Shown here: positions 17,875 to 26,287 of the stretch, piece after piece | Layout of the letters: every line of letters starts with the position of its first letter | Numbering within the stretch: the first letter of the stretch is position 1 | Assembly (NCBI GenBank): GCA_964544355.1 | Contig: CAZJAI010000001.1 | Location: 224,288 to 288,287 of the forward strand | Direction of reading: 5' to 3' | DNA length: 64,000 bases | Source: Chaera sp964544355 | GTDB lineage: Bacteria; Patescibacteriota; Saccharimonadia; Saccharimonadales; Saccharimonadaceae | Made by a program: the position numbers and the translations under genes | Notes under the pieces: model-generated | Databases searched by the model: none | Seen by the model: only the letters and a program-made list of their open reading frames with translations | Told to the model about the DNA's origin: nothing

Positions 17875-18129
17875 TCAGGCGGCCAGGGCCGCGTCTATTT
17901 TGGGACGATCAAAACCTAAAATAATGGTGCCGCCGATGTCCAGCACTGGCACGCCGACGTAATTGCCCTGGACTTTCTGCAGCAGCTCCTCGTAGGCGGC
18001 TTTGTCCGTTTCAATGTCTTTATCCTGATAGGCCAGTTGCTTGCCGTCCAGATACTGCCGCGCCATACGGCAAAAACCGCACCAGGCGGTACTGTAAATG
18101 ATGATATTTTTTTGCTCGGACTCGCTCAT
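17875..18129 (-). CDS. Glutaredoxin-like protein (CGFC active site)
   Basis: 84-residue thioredoxin-fold redox protein. The active site is STAWCGFCRMARQYL; GVPVLDIGG contains the cis-proline and ILGFDRPKIDAALAA is the usual C-terminal helix. The dithiol C-x-x-C type resembles mycoredoxin/NrdH-like proteins. It acts in the cytoplasm and may reduce disulfides with an unknown reductase. Followed by the 148-aa hypothetical gene. Confidence 0.9.
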   Translation of the reverse strand: MSESEQKNIIIYSTAWCGFCRMARQYLDGKQLAYQDKDIETDKAAYEELLQKVQGNYVGVPVLDIGGTIILGFDRPKIDAALAA

Positions 18130-18188
18130 AATAAATAGTCTGGTTCAGTTTACTCAGCCATTATATCATCTAACCTGTTTTAGGCGTA

Positions 18189-18217
18189 TTGTCGCTGGCC
18201 AGTAAAGTTGTTATAGT
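18189..18217 (+). promoter_or_regulatory. Promoter of the ATP synthase operon
   Basis: TTGTCG (18189-18194), a 17-bp spacer and TATAGT (18212-18217), then 12 nt to the ATG at 18230. The predicted leader is about 6 nt and there is no Shine-Dalgarno, so the operon mRNA starts almost at the first codon. Confidence 0.65.
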
Positions 18218-18229
18218 TATTGCTATAAG

Positions 18230-18490
18230 ATGTCGAGGGAACAGCCAAGCCACAACCCGGAACCGCCCGGCGTGCCAGAGGGCGGCCGCTTGGCGTGGCT
18301 GTTTTTAACCGTGCTTGATACTACTTGGCGAATATTCGTGCCTAGCCTGAGCGGTATCGCGCTGGGCTATCTGGTCGACCAGTCTTGGCAGCTAAAACCC
18401 TGGGGCCTGATAGTCGGGCTGCTGGCCGGAACTGTCATCTCGGTCGGTCTGGTAGTTAATCAGCTGCGCCGCGGGGAGACTTCGGTCTGA
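18230..18490 (+). CDS. AtpZ/AtpI-like ATP synthase accessory protein
   Basis: 86 residues with two transmembrane helices (about 28-50 and 57-76), FVPSLSGIALGYLVDQSW between them, as in the small AtpZ/AtpI-family proteins encoded first in atp operons. These assist c-ring assembly or act with Mg2+/Ca2+. Its stop codon overlaps the atpB start (TGATG), so the genes are translationally coupled. Confidence 0.8.
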   Translation: MSREQPSHNPEPPGVPEGGRLAWLFLTVLDTTWRIFVPSLSGIALGYLVDQSWQLKPWGLIVGLLAGTVISVGLVVNQLRRGETSV

Positions 18491-19314
18491 TGGGCCTGGA
18501 TTTTGTCTCTCAGCTGCCGCAGGTTAGTCTGCCGGCCGAACCGGTCTGGCGGATAGCCGGCTTGCCTTTTACCAATTCAATGACCCTGGGCTTGGTAGGA
18601 TACGTAACGGTTGTCTGGTTGCTGCTGGCTGTCGCCCGCGGCGTCAAGAAAGCCAGCCGCAGCCGCCTAGTGCTGGCCATCCAGTGGCTGTTTGAAATTT
18701 TACTGGGCAATATTGAACAGGTGGTAGGCAGCCGCAAACTCGCCCGTCGGCTGGCGCCGCTAGCTATCACCCTGTTCTTTTTCATTATGATCAACTACTG
18801 GCTGAGCGTGCTGCCCGTGGTGGGATCGGTTTCATGGGGCGGCGTGCCGCTATTTCGATCACTGGCCGCTGATCTTAACGTGACTTTCGCCCTGGCGATT
18901 ATCAGCATGGCGGCGGCCCAGATTTACGCCATTAAGACGCATGGCTTTTTCGCCAACGGCGGACGATATTTCAAAAATCCGTTTAAAGACACCATTGGCG
19001 CTTTCGAGGGCGCCCTGGAGTTTATCGCCGAGTTCTCTCGCCTGACGGCGTTGAGTTTGCGCCTGTTCGGCAACGTTTTTGCTGGCGAAGTGTTGCTGGG
19101 GATGGTTGGATTCATGAGCGGCTGGCTGGCGCCGCTGTCGCTGCCCTTTTTCATGATTTTCGAGTTGTTTATCGGCGCCGTTCAGGCCTATGTCTTCTTC
19201 ATGCTGAGCGTGGTGTTCGTATCACTGGGTACCGGCCCGTCCCACGCCGAAGCGGCTCCGGCTAAAAAATCCCGGTCCGGGCAGTTATCTTCCGCCCGCC
19301 CGGCGGCAGGTTAA
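18490..19314 (+). CDS. atpB: ATP synthase F0 subunit a
   Basis: Membrane stator subunit that forms the proton half-channels. 274 residues with five to six hydrophobic segments. The essential arginine is in FSRLTALSLRLFGNVFAGEVLL, and the later IGAVQAYVFFMLSVVFV is the conserved last helix pair. The Ser/Ala/Pro-rich C-terminal tail after the last helix is unusual but harmless. First structural gene after atpZ. Confidence 0.97.
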   Translation: MGLDFVSQLPQVSLPAEPVWRIAGLPFTNSMTLGLVGYVTVVWLLLAVARGVKKASRSRLVLAIQWLFEILLGNIEQVVGSRKLARRLAPLAITLFFFIMINYWLSVLPVVGSVSWGGVPLFRSLAADLNVTFALAIISMAAAQIYAIKTHGFFANGGRYFKNPFKDTIGAFEGALEFIAEFSRLTALSLRLFGNVFAGEVLLGMVGFMSGWLAPLSLPFFMIFELFIGAVQAYVFFMLSVVFVSLGTGPSHAEAAPAKKSRSGQLSSARPAAG

Positions 19315-19358
19315 AATAGGTTAAGACGAGACATGATTAATCAACAAGGAGAAGACAG

Positions 19359-19574
19359 ATGGAAGCACTAGCATTCGGCCTGACCTATTCGATTGCCGCT
19401 GGCCTGTGCGGCGTTGGCGTGGGGCTAGTGGGCGCTGCGGCCCTGAACGCGGTCGGCCGCAACCCCGAAAAACTCGGCGAGATCCGCACCCTGATGATTT
19501 TGGCCATATCGTTCGTTGACGCCCTGGCTATCATCGCCATTATCGTGGCCATCATCGCCAAATATTTAAAGTAG
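19359..19574 (+). CDS. atpE: ATP synthase F0 subunit c
   Basis: 71-residue two-helix hairpin forming the rotor ring. Helix 1 has a Gly/Ala ladder (GLCGVGVGLVGAAAL), the loop is GRNPEK, and the ion-binding carboxylate is Asp54 in SFVDALAII. The Gln and Ser of sodium-type c subunits are absent, so proton specificity is inferred. A clear Shine-Dalgarno (AAGGAG) precedes the ATG. Confidence 0.97.
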   Translation: MEALAFGLTYSIAAGLCGVGVGLVGAAALNAVGRNPEKLGEIRTLMILAISFVDALAIIAIIVAIIAKYLK

Positions 19575-19601
19575 GACTCTCAAAAAAGGTAGTTGCCCTA
19601 T

Positions 19602-20150
19602 ATGGTTACCAACTTCCAACAATTCGCCGCCGCCACGACCGCCCAAACGGGTTTGTTCGGCGCCTTGGGCATCGACTGGCGTCTGCTGCTGCTGCAGGCT
19701 GTAGCCTTTTTGTTGCTGGTCTGGTTTTTGGGCAGATTCGTTTATCCGGTGTTGATTAAGGCTATCGACGACAGGCAGCGGGTTTTGGAGTCGGCGGCCG
19801 AAGCCGCCGCTAAGGCTGAAGCCCAGGCCGCTCGCGCGGAAACTGCCGCCGCCAAAGCCCTGCAAGAAGCCCGTCGCCAGGCCGAGGACATCGTTAAGAC
19901 TGCCCGGCAGGAGGCGCTGGCCGTGCAGGAAGAAGCTCAGGCTAAAGCCGGCAGACGGGCGGAATTTATTATCCGCCAGGCCAACGAGCAACTGGCCCAA
20001 AACGTGTCGGAGGCCCGCCGCCGGCTGATACTTGAGACTCGCGCGTTGCTGGCCGACGCTTGCGAGAAGCTGGTTGGCCAAAGACTGGACAGCGCCGCGG
20101 ACCGGCGGCTGATTGAAAAGGCGATTAAACAAGCCGAGGGCAAGCGCTGA
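19602..20150 (+). CDS. atpF: ATP synthase F0 subunit b
   Basis: Peripheral stalk subunit: one N-terminal transmembrane helix (about residues 24-44, LLLQAVAFLLLVWFLGRFVYPVL) and a long Ala/Glu/Arg-rich coiled coil with EAAAKAEAQAARAETAAAKALQ. ATG at 19602 is chosen over an in-frame TTG 9 nt upstream. It ends 2 nt before atpH. Confidence 0.95.
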   Translation: MVTNFQQFAAATTAQTGLFGALGIDWRLLLLQAVAFLLLVWFLGRFVYPVLIKAIDDRQRVLESAAEAAAKAEAQAARAETAAAKALQEARRQAEDIVKTARQEALAVQEEAQAKAGRRAEFIIRQANEQLAQNVSEARRRLILETRALLADACEKLVGQRLDSAADRRLIEKAIKQAEGKR

Positions 20151-20152
20151 TC

Positions 20153-20542
20153 ATGCAAAGAATATCCCGTAAAAAACTGGCAACGCATATTGCTGACGAG
20201 ATGGCTACCGGCCGGCATGGCAAAGACCTGGTTAAGCGGGTAGCCGCCTATCTGGCGGGCAGCGGTCAGCGGAAAAATCTTGATCTGCTGCTGCACGACA
20301 TCGCCGACGCCCTGCATAAGCGGCACGGGCACATGTTCGTCACGGTGACTACCGCCAGGCGGCTGAGCGACAGCCTGCGGCACAACGTGGAGCATTTTCT
20401 ATCCAGGCTTAACCATGCCAAGCGGATAGAAATTGAACACAAAACCGATCCATCCATGAAGGGCGGCGTGGTTATCCAGACTCCCGGCCGCAAATACGAC
20501 GGCAGCCTGTCGGGTAAAATTAAACGGCTTAGGCGGCCATAA
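20153..20542 (+). CDS. atpH: ATP synthase F1 subunit delta (short form)
   Basis: Links the peripheral stalk to F1. Only 129 residues against the usual about 175-185. The conserved C-terminal part is clear (KGGVVIQTPGRKYDGSLSGKIKRL, which normally reads iGG..iri.d.v.DgSi..kL..l). The N-terminal helical bundle that binds the tips of alpha subunits is reduced. The position between atpF and atpA fixes the identity. Confidence 0.88.
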   Translation: MQRISRKKLATHIADEMATGRHGKDLVKRVAAYLAGSGQRKNLDLLLHDIADALHKRHGHMFVTVTTARRLSDSLRHNVEHFLSRLNHAKRIEIEHKTDPSMKGGVVIQTPGRKYDGSLSGKIKRLRRP

Positions 20543-20560
20543 AAAGAGCCCGTAGCGATC

Positions 20561-22132
20561 ATGGACACTTCAAAAACCGCCAAACAACCACTCTCCCCGG
20601 TCAGGATTAATTTCAAAGAGCTGTCCAACGAACTGCGCCGGGCTATCGATCACCTGCAGGACAGCCAGGGACTGGAAAAGGTCGGCGTGGTCTGGCGCGT
20701 CGGCGACGGCGTGGTCTGGATTTACGGCCTGCAGGAGTGCGGCTTCAACGAGGTTTTAAAGATCGAAACCGACGACGGCGACGAAATCGAAGCCCTAGCC
20801 TTGAACCTGACCGAAGATGAAATCGGCGCCATACTGCTGGGCGGCGAAGAAAAAGTGCGCGCCGGGGCTACGGCCAGATTGAGTGGACAGGCTTTGGAAG
20901 TTCCGGTCGGTCCCGAACTGCTGGGACGGGTGGTGGATCCGCTGGGCCGCCCGCTAGACGGACAGGGGCCGATAACCGCTAAAATCCGCGGTCCGGTCGA
21001 ACGTCAGGCTCCCGGGGTGATCGACCGCCGCAGCGTTCACCAGCCGTTAATGACCGGCATTATGGCCATAGACACCATCGTGCCGATAGGGCTGGGCCAG
21101 CGCGAGCTGATTATCGGCGATCGCCAGACCGGCAAAACGGCCATAGCCGTTGACACCATGATCAACCAGGCTCGTCAAAAAAGCGGCGTGATTAACGTTT
21201 ATGTGGCCATCGGCCAAAAAACTTCCAAAACCGCCCGGCTGGTTGATCGCCTTAAAGAAGAAGGTGCCATGGAATCAAGCATTGTGGTGGCCACCAGTCC
21301 GGCGGATCCGGCCAGCCTGCTTTATCTGGCTCCGTACGCCGCTACCGCCATGGCTGAGTATTTCCGTGACAACCGGCGGCACGCCCTGGTGATTTACGAC
21401 GACTTAAGCAAGCACGCAGCAGCCTACCGGCAGATGTCGCTGCTGCTCAGGCGGCCGCCAGGCCGCGAGGCCTACCCCGGAGATGTGTTTTATCTGCATT
21501 CTCGTCTGCTGGAACGCGCCGCCAAGCTAAATGACGAGCTCGGCGGCGGCTCGCTGACCGCCCTGCCGATTATCGAAACCCAGGCCGGCGACATCAGCGC
21601 CTACATTCCCACCAACGTCATTTCCATCACCGACGGTCAGATATTCCTGGAGACGGATTTGTTCTATCAGGGAATCAGGCCTGCCATTTCGGTGGGGCTG
21701 AGCGTCAGCCGGGTGGGCGGAGCGGCTCAGGCCAAAGCCGTTAAATCCGTCAGCGGCGGCCTCCGGCTGGGGCTGGCCCAGTTCCGCGAGCTGGCGGCGT
21801 TTACTCAGTTCGGTTCCGACTTGGACGAGAACACTAAAAAACTGATAGCCCGGGGGCAGCGCCTGACCGAGTTGCTCAAACAGCCCCAATATCAGCTGAT
21901 GGGCATTTGGGAGCAGGTGGCCGTGCTGCACGCCGCCGACAAGGGGGCGTTTGATGCGATCGCGCCGGATAAACTAAAAGACGCGGCTGTCGCCCTGCTG
22001 GGCGAGCTGTGGAGTGAACACAAAGACGCCATGCGCCGGTTGAATAAGGGCGATCAGCCCGAACAGCAGACGCTGGATATTATCGAACGGACAGCCGTTA
22101 AAATCGCCAAAGGATTCGAGGGCGAACCATGA
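20561..22132 (+). CDS. atpA: ATP synthase F1 subunit alpha
   Basis: Regulatory nucleotide-binding subunit of F1, 523 residues. The P-loop GDRQTGKT is at 186-193, with the alpha-type Q. VIYDDLSKHAAAYRQMSLLLRRPPGREAYPGDVFYLHSRLLERA is the highly conserved alpha signature, and the later PAISVGLSVSRVGG is the alpha/beta family signature. The stop overlaps the atpG start (ATGA). Confidence 0.98.
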   Translation: MDTSKTAKQPLSPVRINFKELSNELRRAIDHLQDSQGLEKVGVVWRVGDGVVWIYGLQECGFNEVLKIETDDGDEIEALALNLTEDEIGAILLGGEEKVRAGATARLSGQALEVPVGPELLGRVVDPLGRPLDGQGPITAKIRGPVERQAPGVIDRRSVHQPLMTGIMAIDTIVPIGLGQRELIIGDRQTGKTAIAVDTMINQARQKSGVINVYVAIGQKTSKTARLVDRLKEEGAMESSIVVATSPADPASLLYLAPYAATAMAEYFRDNRRHALVIYDDLSKHAAAYRQMSLLLRRPPGREAYPGDVFYLHSRLLERAAKLNDELGGGSLTALPIIETQAGDISAYIPTNVISITDGQIFLETDLFYQGIRPAISVGLSVSRVGGAAQAKAVKSVSGGLRLGLAQFRELAAFTQFGSDLDENTKKLIARGQRLTELLKQPQYQLMGIWEQVAVLHAADKGAFDAIAPDKLKDAAVALLGELWSEHKDAMRRLNKGDQPEQQTLDIIERTAVKIAKGFEGEP

Positions 22133-22998
22133 TATCTTCCCGGCAGCTTAGAACCAGGATCCGCTCGGTTAAAAACACCCGCCAGATTACCAGGGCCATG
22201 CAGCTTGTGGCCGCCAGTAAGATGCGCCGGGCCCAGGAAGCCACCCAGCTAACCAGGAGTTACAGCGAAGTGGCCCGCGAACTTCTGACTTATCTGGCCG
22301 GACTGGTGGACACCGGCCGCGATCCGCTTTACGCCAAGCGCCCGATGAAAAACCGGCTGGTGGTTTTAATCACCTCCGACCGCGGCATGGCCGGAGCCTA
22401 TAACGCCAATCTGCTCAAAGAGTACACCGCCCTGCTTAAAAAAGATTCCGCCCGCGGCGTCGCCAATAAAACCATCACTATCGGCCGCAAGGGGTCGCAT
22501 TTCGTGGCCCGGTTGGCCGGCGTGGAAAGCCTGGGGGCTTACCATGACTTTCCGGAACGGCCTTCAGGAGCGGAAATCAAGCCGATCGTGGCTACAGCAG
22601 TGGCTATGTTCAAAAACGGCCAGGCGGACGCCGTGGACGTAATTTATACCAAGTTTACTGGCAGTCTCAGCTCTCATCCCGTCGTCCACCCCCTGCTGCC
22701 GGCCGGTTTTGAGCCTTCGGCCGAAATCAGCCCCAGCATCCGCCACGCCAGCTTCGAACCGTCCGCTCAAGAGGTGCTTCGGGGAGCTACTGTCCGGCTG
22801 GTCGAGGCCCAGTTGTTTCAGGCGCTGCTTGACGCCAACGCCGCCGAACAAAGCATGCGGGTGGTGGCTATGAAAAACGCCACCGACAACGCCTCTGATT
22901 TAATTGAAGATCTGACTCTGGAAATGAATAAATCCCGGCAGGCCGCCATCACTCAAGAACTAGCCGAAATCTCCGCCGGTGCCGAGGCTTTGAAATGA
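22129..22998 (+). CDS. atpG: ATP synthase F1 subunit gamma
   Basis: Central rotor shaft, 289 residues. The N-terminal helix RQLRTRIRSVKNTRQITRAMQLVAASKMRRAQ and the C-terminal helix RVVAMKNATDNASDLIEDLTLEMNKSRQAAITQELAEISAGAEAL are the conserved coiled-coil pair. The middle domain has LITSDRGMAGAYNANLL. Overlaps atpA by 4 nt. Confidence 0.98.
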   Translation: MISSRQLRTRIRSVKNTRQITRAMQLVAASKMRRAQEATQLTRSYSEVARELLTYLAGLVDTGRDPLYAKRPMKNRLVVLITSDRGMAGAYNANLLKEYTALLKKDSARGVANKTITIGRKGSHFVARLAGVESLGAYHDFPERPSGAEIKPIVATAVAMFKNGQADAVDVIYTKFTGSLSSHPVVHPLLPAGFEPSAEISPSIRHASFEPSAQEVLRGATVRLVEAQLFQALLDANAAEQSMRVVAMKNATDNASDLIEDLTLEMNKSRQAAITQELAEISAGAEALK

Positions 22999-23036
22999 TC
23001 GCTAATCTTCGAAAAATAGAAAGGAGAAGTTAAAAG

Positions 23037-24446
23037 ATGCCACGAAACGTCGTCGCTGCAGTCGAAGGCGAAATAACCCAAATCGTCGGCGTGGTCGTTG
23101 ACGCCGAGTTCGAGCGCGATAATCTTCCAGCCATTAACGACGCTCTAGAAACCAGCCTGGCCGGCCGCCGCCTGGTGTTCGAAGTGGCCCAGCATGTCAG
23201 CCAGACCACCGTCCGAGCGGTGGCCATGGGCGGTACCGACGGCTTGAAACGAGGCGACAAGCTGCGGGCCTCCGGCGGGCCAATCAGCGTGCCGACAGGA
23301 TCTGTTACCCAGGGCCGGATGTTCAACGTGATCGGCGAAGCCATCGACGGCAAACCGCAGCTTCCGTCCGGCGCCAGGCGTCTGTCCATTCACCGCGATC
23401 CCCCGTCACTGGAGGAGCAGTCGGGCAAAAACGAGATACTGGAAACCGGTATTAAAGTTATAGATCTGTTGGCGCCTATCGCCAGGGGCGGCAAAGTCGG
23501 CCTGTTCGGCGGCGCCGGTGTCGGCAAGACCGTACTCATTACCGAGCTGATTAATAATATTGCCAAATTTCACAGCGGCAACTCGGTTTTCGCCGGCGTC
23601 GGCGAACGCACCCGCGAGGGCAACGATCTCTACCGCGAGATGGCCGAATCTGGGGTGCTGGACAAAACCAGCCTGGTGTTCGGTCAGATGAATGAGCCAC
23701 CCGGCGCCCGCTTGCGCGTGGCGCTCTCCGGTCTGACCGTGGCCGAGGCGTTTCGCGACGAAGGCAAAGACGTGCTGCTGTTTATTGACAACATCTTCCG
23801 CTTTACTCAGGCCGGTTCGGAAGTGTCGGCCCTGCTCGGTCGTCTGCCCAGCGCCGCCGGTTATCAGCCTAATCTGCAGCAGGAAATGGGCGCTCTGCAG
23901 GAGCGTATCACCAGCACCAAAAAAGGCTCCGTTACATCGGTTCAGGCGGTTTATGTGCCGGCCGACGACCTAACCGATCCGGCGCCGGCCACCACCTTCG
24001 CCCATCTCGACTCCACCATCGTGTTAAGCCGTTCCTTAACCGAAATCGGCATTTATCCGGCGGTTGATCCGCTGGACTCTAACTCTACCATGCTTGACCC
24101 CGAAGTGGTAGGCGAAGACCACTATCAGGTGGCCCGCGAAGTGCAGCGGGTACTGCAGCGTTATAAAGACTTGCAAGATATTATTGCCATTTTGGGCATG
24201 GAAGAGTTATCCGACGAAGATCGGCGCACGGTGTCTCGCGCCCGCCGGATCCAGCGGTTTTTAAGTCAGCCATTTTTCGTGGCCGAAGGCTTTACCGGCC
24301 GGGGCGGCCAGTACGTCAAACTGGAAGACACTGTGGCGGGCTTCAAACGGGTGCTGGCCGGCGAGCTGGACGAATTGCCCGAAGAAAAATTTTACATGAA
24401 AGGCGGCATCGATCAGGTCGAGTCTGACGACGCCGACCAGCCATAA
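23037..24446 (+). CDS. atpD: ATP synthase F1 subunit beta
   Basis: Catalytic subunit, 469 residues. P-loop GGAGVGKT at 158-165, catalytic glutamate in GVGERTREGNDLY, Walker B DVLLFIDNIFRFTQAGSEVSALLGR, and the family signature PAVDPLDSNSTML. A Shine-Dalgarno (AAAGGAG) precedes the ATG. All catalytic residues are present. Confidence 0.98.
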   Translation: MPRNVVAAVEGEITQIVGVVVDAEFERDNLPAINDALETSLAGRRLVFEVAQHVSQTTVRAVAMGGTDGLKRGDKLRASGGPISVPTGSVTQGRMFNVIGEAIDGKPQLPSGARRLSIHRDPPSLEEQSGKNEILETGIKVIDLLAPIARGGKVGLFGGAGVGKTVLITELINNIAKFHSGNSVFAGVGERTREGNDLYREMAESGVLDKTSLVFGQMNEPPGARLRVALSGLTVAEAFRDEGKDVLLFIDNIFRFTQAGSEVSALLGRLPSAAGYQPNLQQEMGALQERITSTKKGSVTSVQAVYVPADDLTDPAPATTFAHLDSTIVLSRSLTEIGIYPAVDPLDSNSTMLDPEVVGEDHYQVAREVQRVLQRYKDLQDIIAILGMEELSDEDRRTVSRARRIQRFLSQPFFVAEGFTGRGGQYVKLEDTVAGFKRVLAGELDELPEEKFYMKGGIDQVESDDADQP

Positions 24447-24450
24447 AGCC

Positions 24451-24870
24451 ATGCGCCTGCAGCTGATTACCTTGCTGGGTCAAAAACTGGACGAAACCAT
24501 TTACGGCGTAACCATTCCTACCGCCGCCGGCGAAATATCGGTTTTTCCCGGACACGAGCGGCTGGTTACACTAGCAGTGCCGGGGGTGCTCAGCGTGCGG
24601 CGCCAAAAGCACGACAGCAACCTGCAATATTTCGCCACCAGCGGCGGCATTGTCGAGATCAGCCCCGATCAGGTGCGGGTGCTGGTTGACGAAGCCGAAG
24701 CGGGAGAGGACATTTTGGAATCAGAGTCTAAAGCCGCCCTGGAACGTGCTCTGAAACTGCGCCAGGAGGCTGGCGATCAGGTTTCGCTGGAAAAAGCCCA
24801 GGCTCATATCGACCGCCACGCTGTCCGCTTGAAAGTAGCCCAGCTGCGCCGTCGCCACCGCCGCGTCTAG
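24451..24870 (+). CDS. atpC: ATP synthase F1 subunit epsilon
   Basis: Rotor-associated inhibitor subunit, 139 residues. N-terminal beta-sandwich with GVTIPTAAGEISVFPGHERLVTLAVPGVL and C-terminal two-helix region (ILESESKAALERALKLRQE) that can inhibit ATP hydrolysis. Last gene of the operon; its 3' end overlaps the convergent dus gene by 4 nt. Confidence 0.95.
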   Translation: MRLQLITLLGQKLDETIYGVTIPTAAGEISVFPGHERLVTLAVPGVLSVRRQKHDSNLQYFATSGGIVEISPDQVRVLVDEAEAGEDILESESKAALERALKLRQEAGDQVSLEKAQAHIDRHAVRLKVAQLRRRHRRV

Positions 24871-25853
24871 ACAAGACCGCTGGCTCGCCACCTTGCAGCT
24901 GAGCGGGCAATCAGCTGGCGGGTCTCGTCGGTGCTGCCGGTATGCATCAGCTGGTCTCGCAACTGCACCGCTCCCTCAAAGTCGCGTAGGTATATCTTAA
25001 AAAAGCGCTTCAACTGCTGGTAGCGCGGCCGATTATCGGGCGTCTTCTGGCTGTCGAATAATTCCAGATGTCTGTACATCAGCTTGATTAACTCGGCGGG
25101 GCGGTTGCACCGCGGCTGAGCGCTGAAGCAAAACGGGTCGGCAAAAACGCCCCGGCCGATCATTACCCCGTCGACGCCGAATTCCCGGCAGAGCTGCTTG
25201 CCGTGAACGCGGCTGCGAACATCGCCGTTACCAATGATCAGAGTGTCCGCCGCCAGCCTGTCGCGTAGGGCTACGGCCTTGGCGATCTCGTCCCAGCGGG
25301 CGGGAACTTTGCTCATTTCTTTTTGGGTGCGTCCGTGCACGGTCAGCGCGGCGATGTCTTGTCTGAGCAGAAAACCCAGCCACTCCTCGGTCTTGGCGCT
25401 CTTGAAGCCGATCCGGGTTTTGACACTGACCGGCAGCCCGGCGGTTTTGGCGGCTTCAATTAGCCGGGCGGCCAGCGGCGGGTTCTCGATCAGCGCCGAG
25501 CAGGCGCCGCTTTTGACAACTCGGCGTTCCGGGCAGCCCATATTAATGTCGATGCCGTCGTATCCCAGGCGTTTGATCCGCCTGGCGAAAACGGCGAAAT
25601 GGTCGGGATTAGTTCCCCAGATTTGAGCTACCAGCGGGCGTTCGGTCTCCTCGAAGCGCAGCCGGGACAATACCGCCGGGCGACTTTTGGGGTGACAATA
25701 GCTGGTGGCGTTGGTGAACTCACTGAAGTAGGCGTCGGCGGGCGCGGCGCTGGCTACCACCCTTCTGAAAACGGTGTCGGTTACCCCGTCCATGGGCGCC
25801 AGGACGGCGAACGGCCGGGGCAGGCTCAACCAGAAATTTCGCTTCATCTTCAT
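24867..25853 (-). CDS. dus: tRNA-dihydrouridine synthase (Dus family)
   Basis: Reduces uridines in the tRNA D-loop with FMN and NADPH. 328 residues. FMN barrel start VLAPMDGVTDTVFRR, active-site region YDGIDINMGCPERRVVKSGACSALI (Cys of MGCP is the proton donor), VSVKTRIG, LTVHGRTQKEMS and IIGNGDVRSR, GVMIGRGVFADPFCF. The DusB subgroup is likely but not proven. Its leader follows the hairpin-rich locus at 25904-26240. Confidence 0.95.
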   Translation of the reverse strand: MKMKRNFWLSLPRPFAVLAPMDGVTDTVFRRVVASAAPADAYFSEFTNATSYCHPKSRPAVLSRLRFEETERPLVAQIWGTNPDHFAVFARRIKRLGYDGIDINMGCPERRVVKSGACSALIENPPLAARLIEAAKTAGLPVSVKTRIGFKSAKTEEWLGFLLRQDIAALTVHGRTQKEMSKVPARWDEIAKAVALRDRLAADTLIIGNGDVRSRVHGKQLCREFGVDGVMIGRGVFADPFCFSAQPRCNRPAELIKLMYRHLELFDSQKTPDNRPRYQQLKRFFKIYLRDFEGAVQLRDQLMHTGSTDETRQLIARSAARWRASGLV

Positions 25854-25903
25854 AGACGGGAGGTTCCAATCGGCGTTTTTTCATCTTTCGTTCAAAGGAA
25901 AAT

Positions 25904-26142
25904 GCCTGCCGCGCTTTTTGAAAAAAGCGAACGGCAGGCGGTTGGACGGGGGCGGCAGCGGCGGACGATGGGGGTAGATCGTCCGGCGACGCTGCCGCCC
26001 CCTAAGGGGCGCTTTTGGCGGAAACCTGGGGGTTGGCTTCCGCCTTCATCTAACGCCCCCCGCGCACGGGCCGGGTTTAATCCCGGTCCGTGCCTGCCGC
26101 CTGGAAGCTCTCTTTAAACGAGAACTCCCAAGCGGCCGACCC
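25904..26142 (-). ncRNA. Putative structured RNA or hairpin-rich leader upstream of dus
   Basis: The stretch 25854-26287 has no recognised gene. On the minus strand a near-perfect promoter, TTGACC (26171-26176), 17 bp, TATAAT (26148-26153), would start a transcript near 26141. It would then pass consecutive hairpins: 26103-26129, 26064-26093, 26017-26044, a two-part hairpin 25948-26002 with 13 and 7 bp stems, and finally 25904-25939, whose stem ends in CGCTTTTT/AAAAAGCG and resembles a terminator. The sequence GCCTGCCG of the last hairpin can also pair with GGCGGCAGGC at about 26090-26099, giving mutually exclusive folds like an attenuator. No match to RNase P, tmRNA, SRP or T-box motifs was found by eye. 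It could be an sRNA, a dus leader, or a DNA-level hairpin element. Confidence 0.4.
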
Positions 26143-26213
26143 CGCTGATTATAACCTCCTCCGGTATCGGGGTCAAGGCTGGAGGAGGAAGGGCGGTCGG
26201 GGCAAGTTGGCAT
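26046..26213 (-). CDS. Possible small ORF (55 aa) inside the hairpin-rich locus
   Basis: An ATG at 26211-26213 is preceded, 4 nt away, by GGAGGAGGTG, the most complete Shine-Dalgarno seen in the window. The frame codes for 55 residues, Ser/Pro/Arg/Gly-rich (MPTCPDRPSSSSLDPDTGGG at the start), and ends with TGA overlapping the ATG of a further 15-codon frame. The composition is not clearly protein-like, and a strong promoter lies inside the frame, so this may be chance. No family recognised. Confidence 0.25.
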   Translation of the reverse strand: MPTCPDRPSSSSLDPDTGGGYNQRGRPLGSSRLKRASRRQARTGIKPGPCAGGVR

Positions 26214-26287
26214 AATTCACCTCCTCCCCGGAATAGGTGAACCGATGCCTAATTTACAATAATATTATCATAAGCAGCCGTTAACCC

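Noticed and set aside
19359..19574. Sodium-dependent ATP synthase
   Set aside because: Subunit c has Asp54 and lacks the Gln and Ser of sodium-binding c subunits.
25904..26240. RNase P RNA, tmRNA or SRP RNA in the hairpin-rich gap
   Set aside because: The conserved RNase P core words (GAGGAAAGTCCGG, ACAGAA), tmRNA ends and the SRP tetraloop domain are not found on either strand; only TTAGATGAAGG faintly recalls RNase P.
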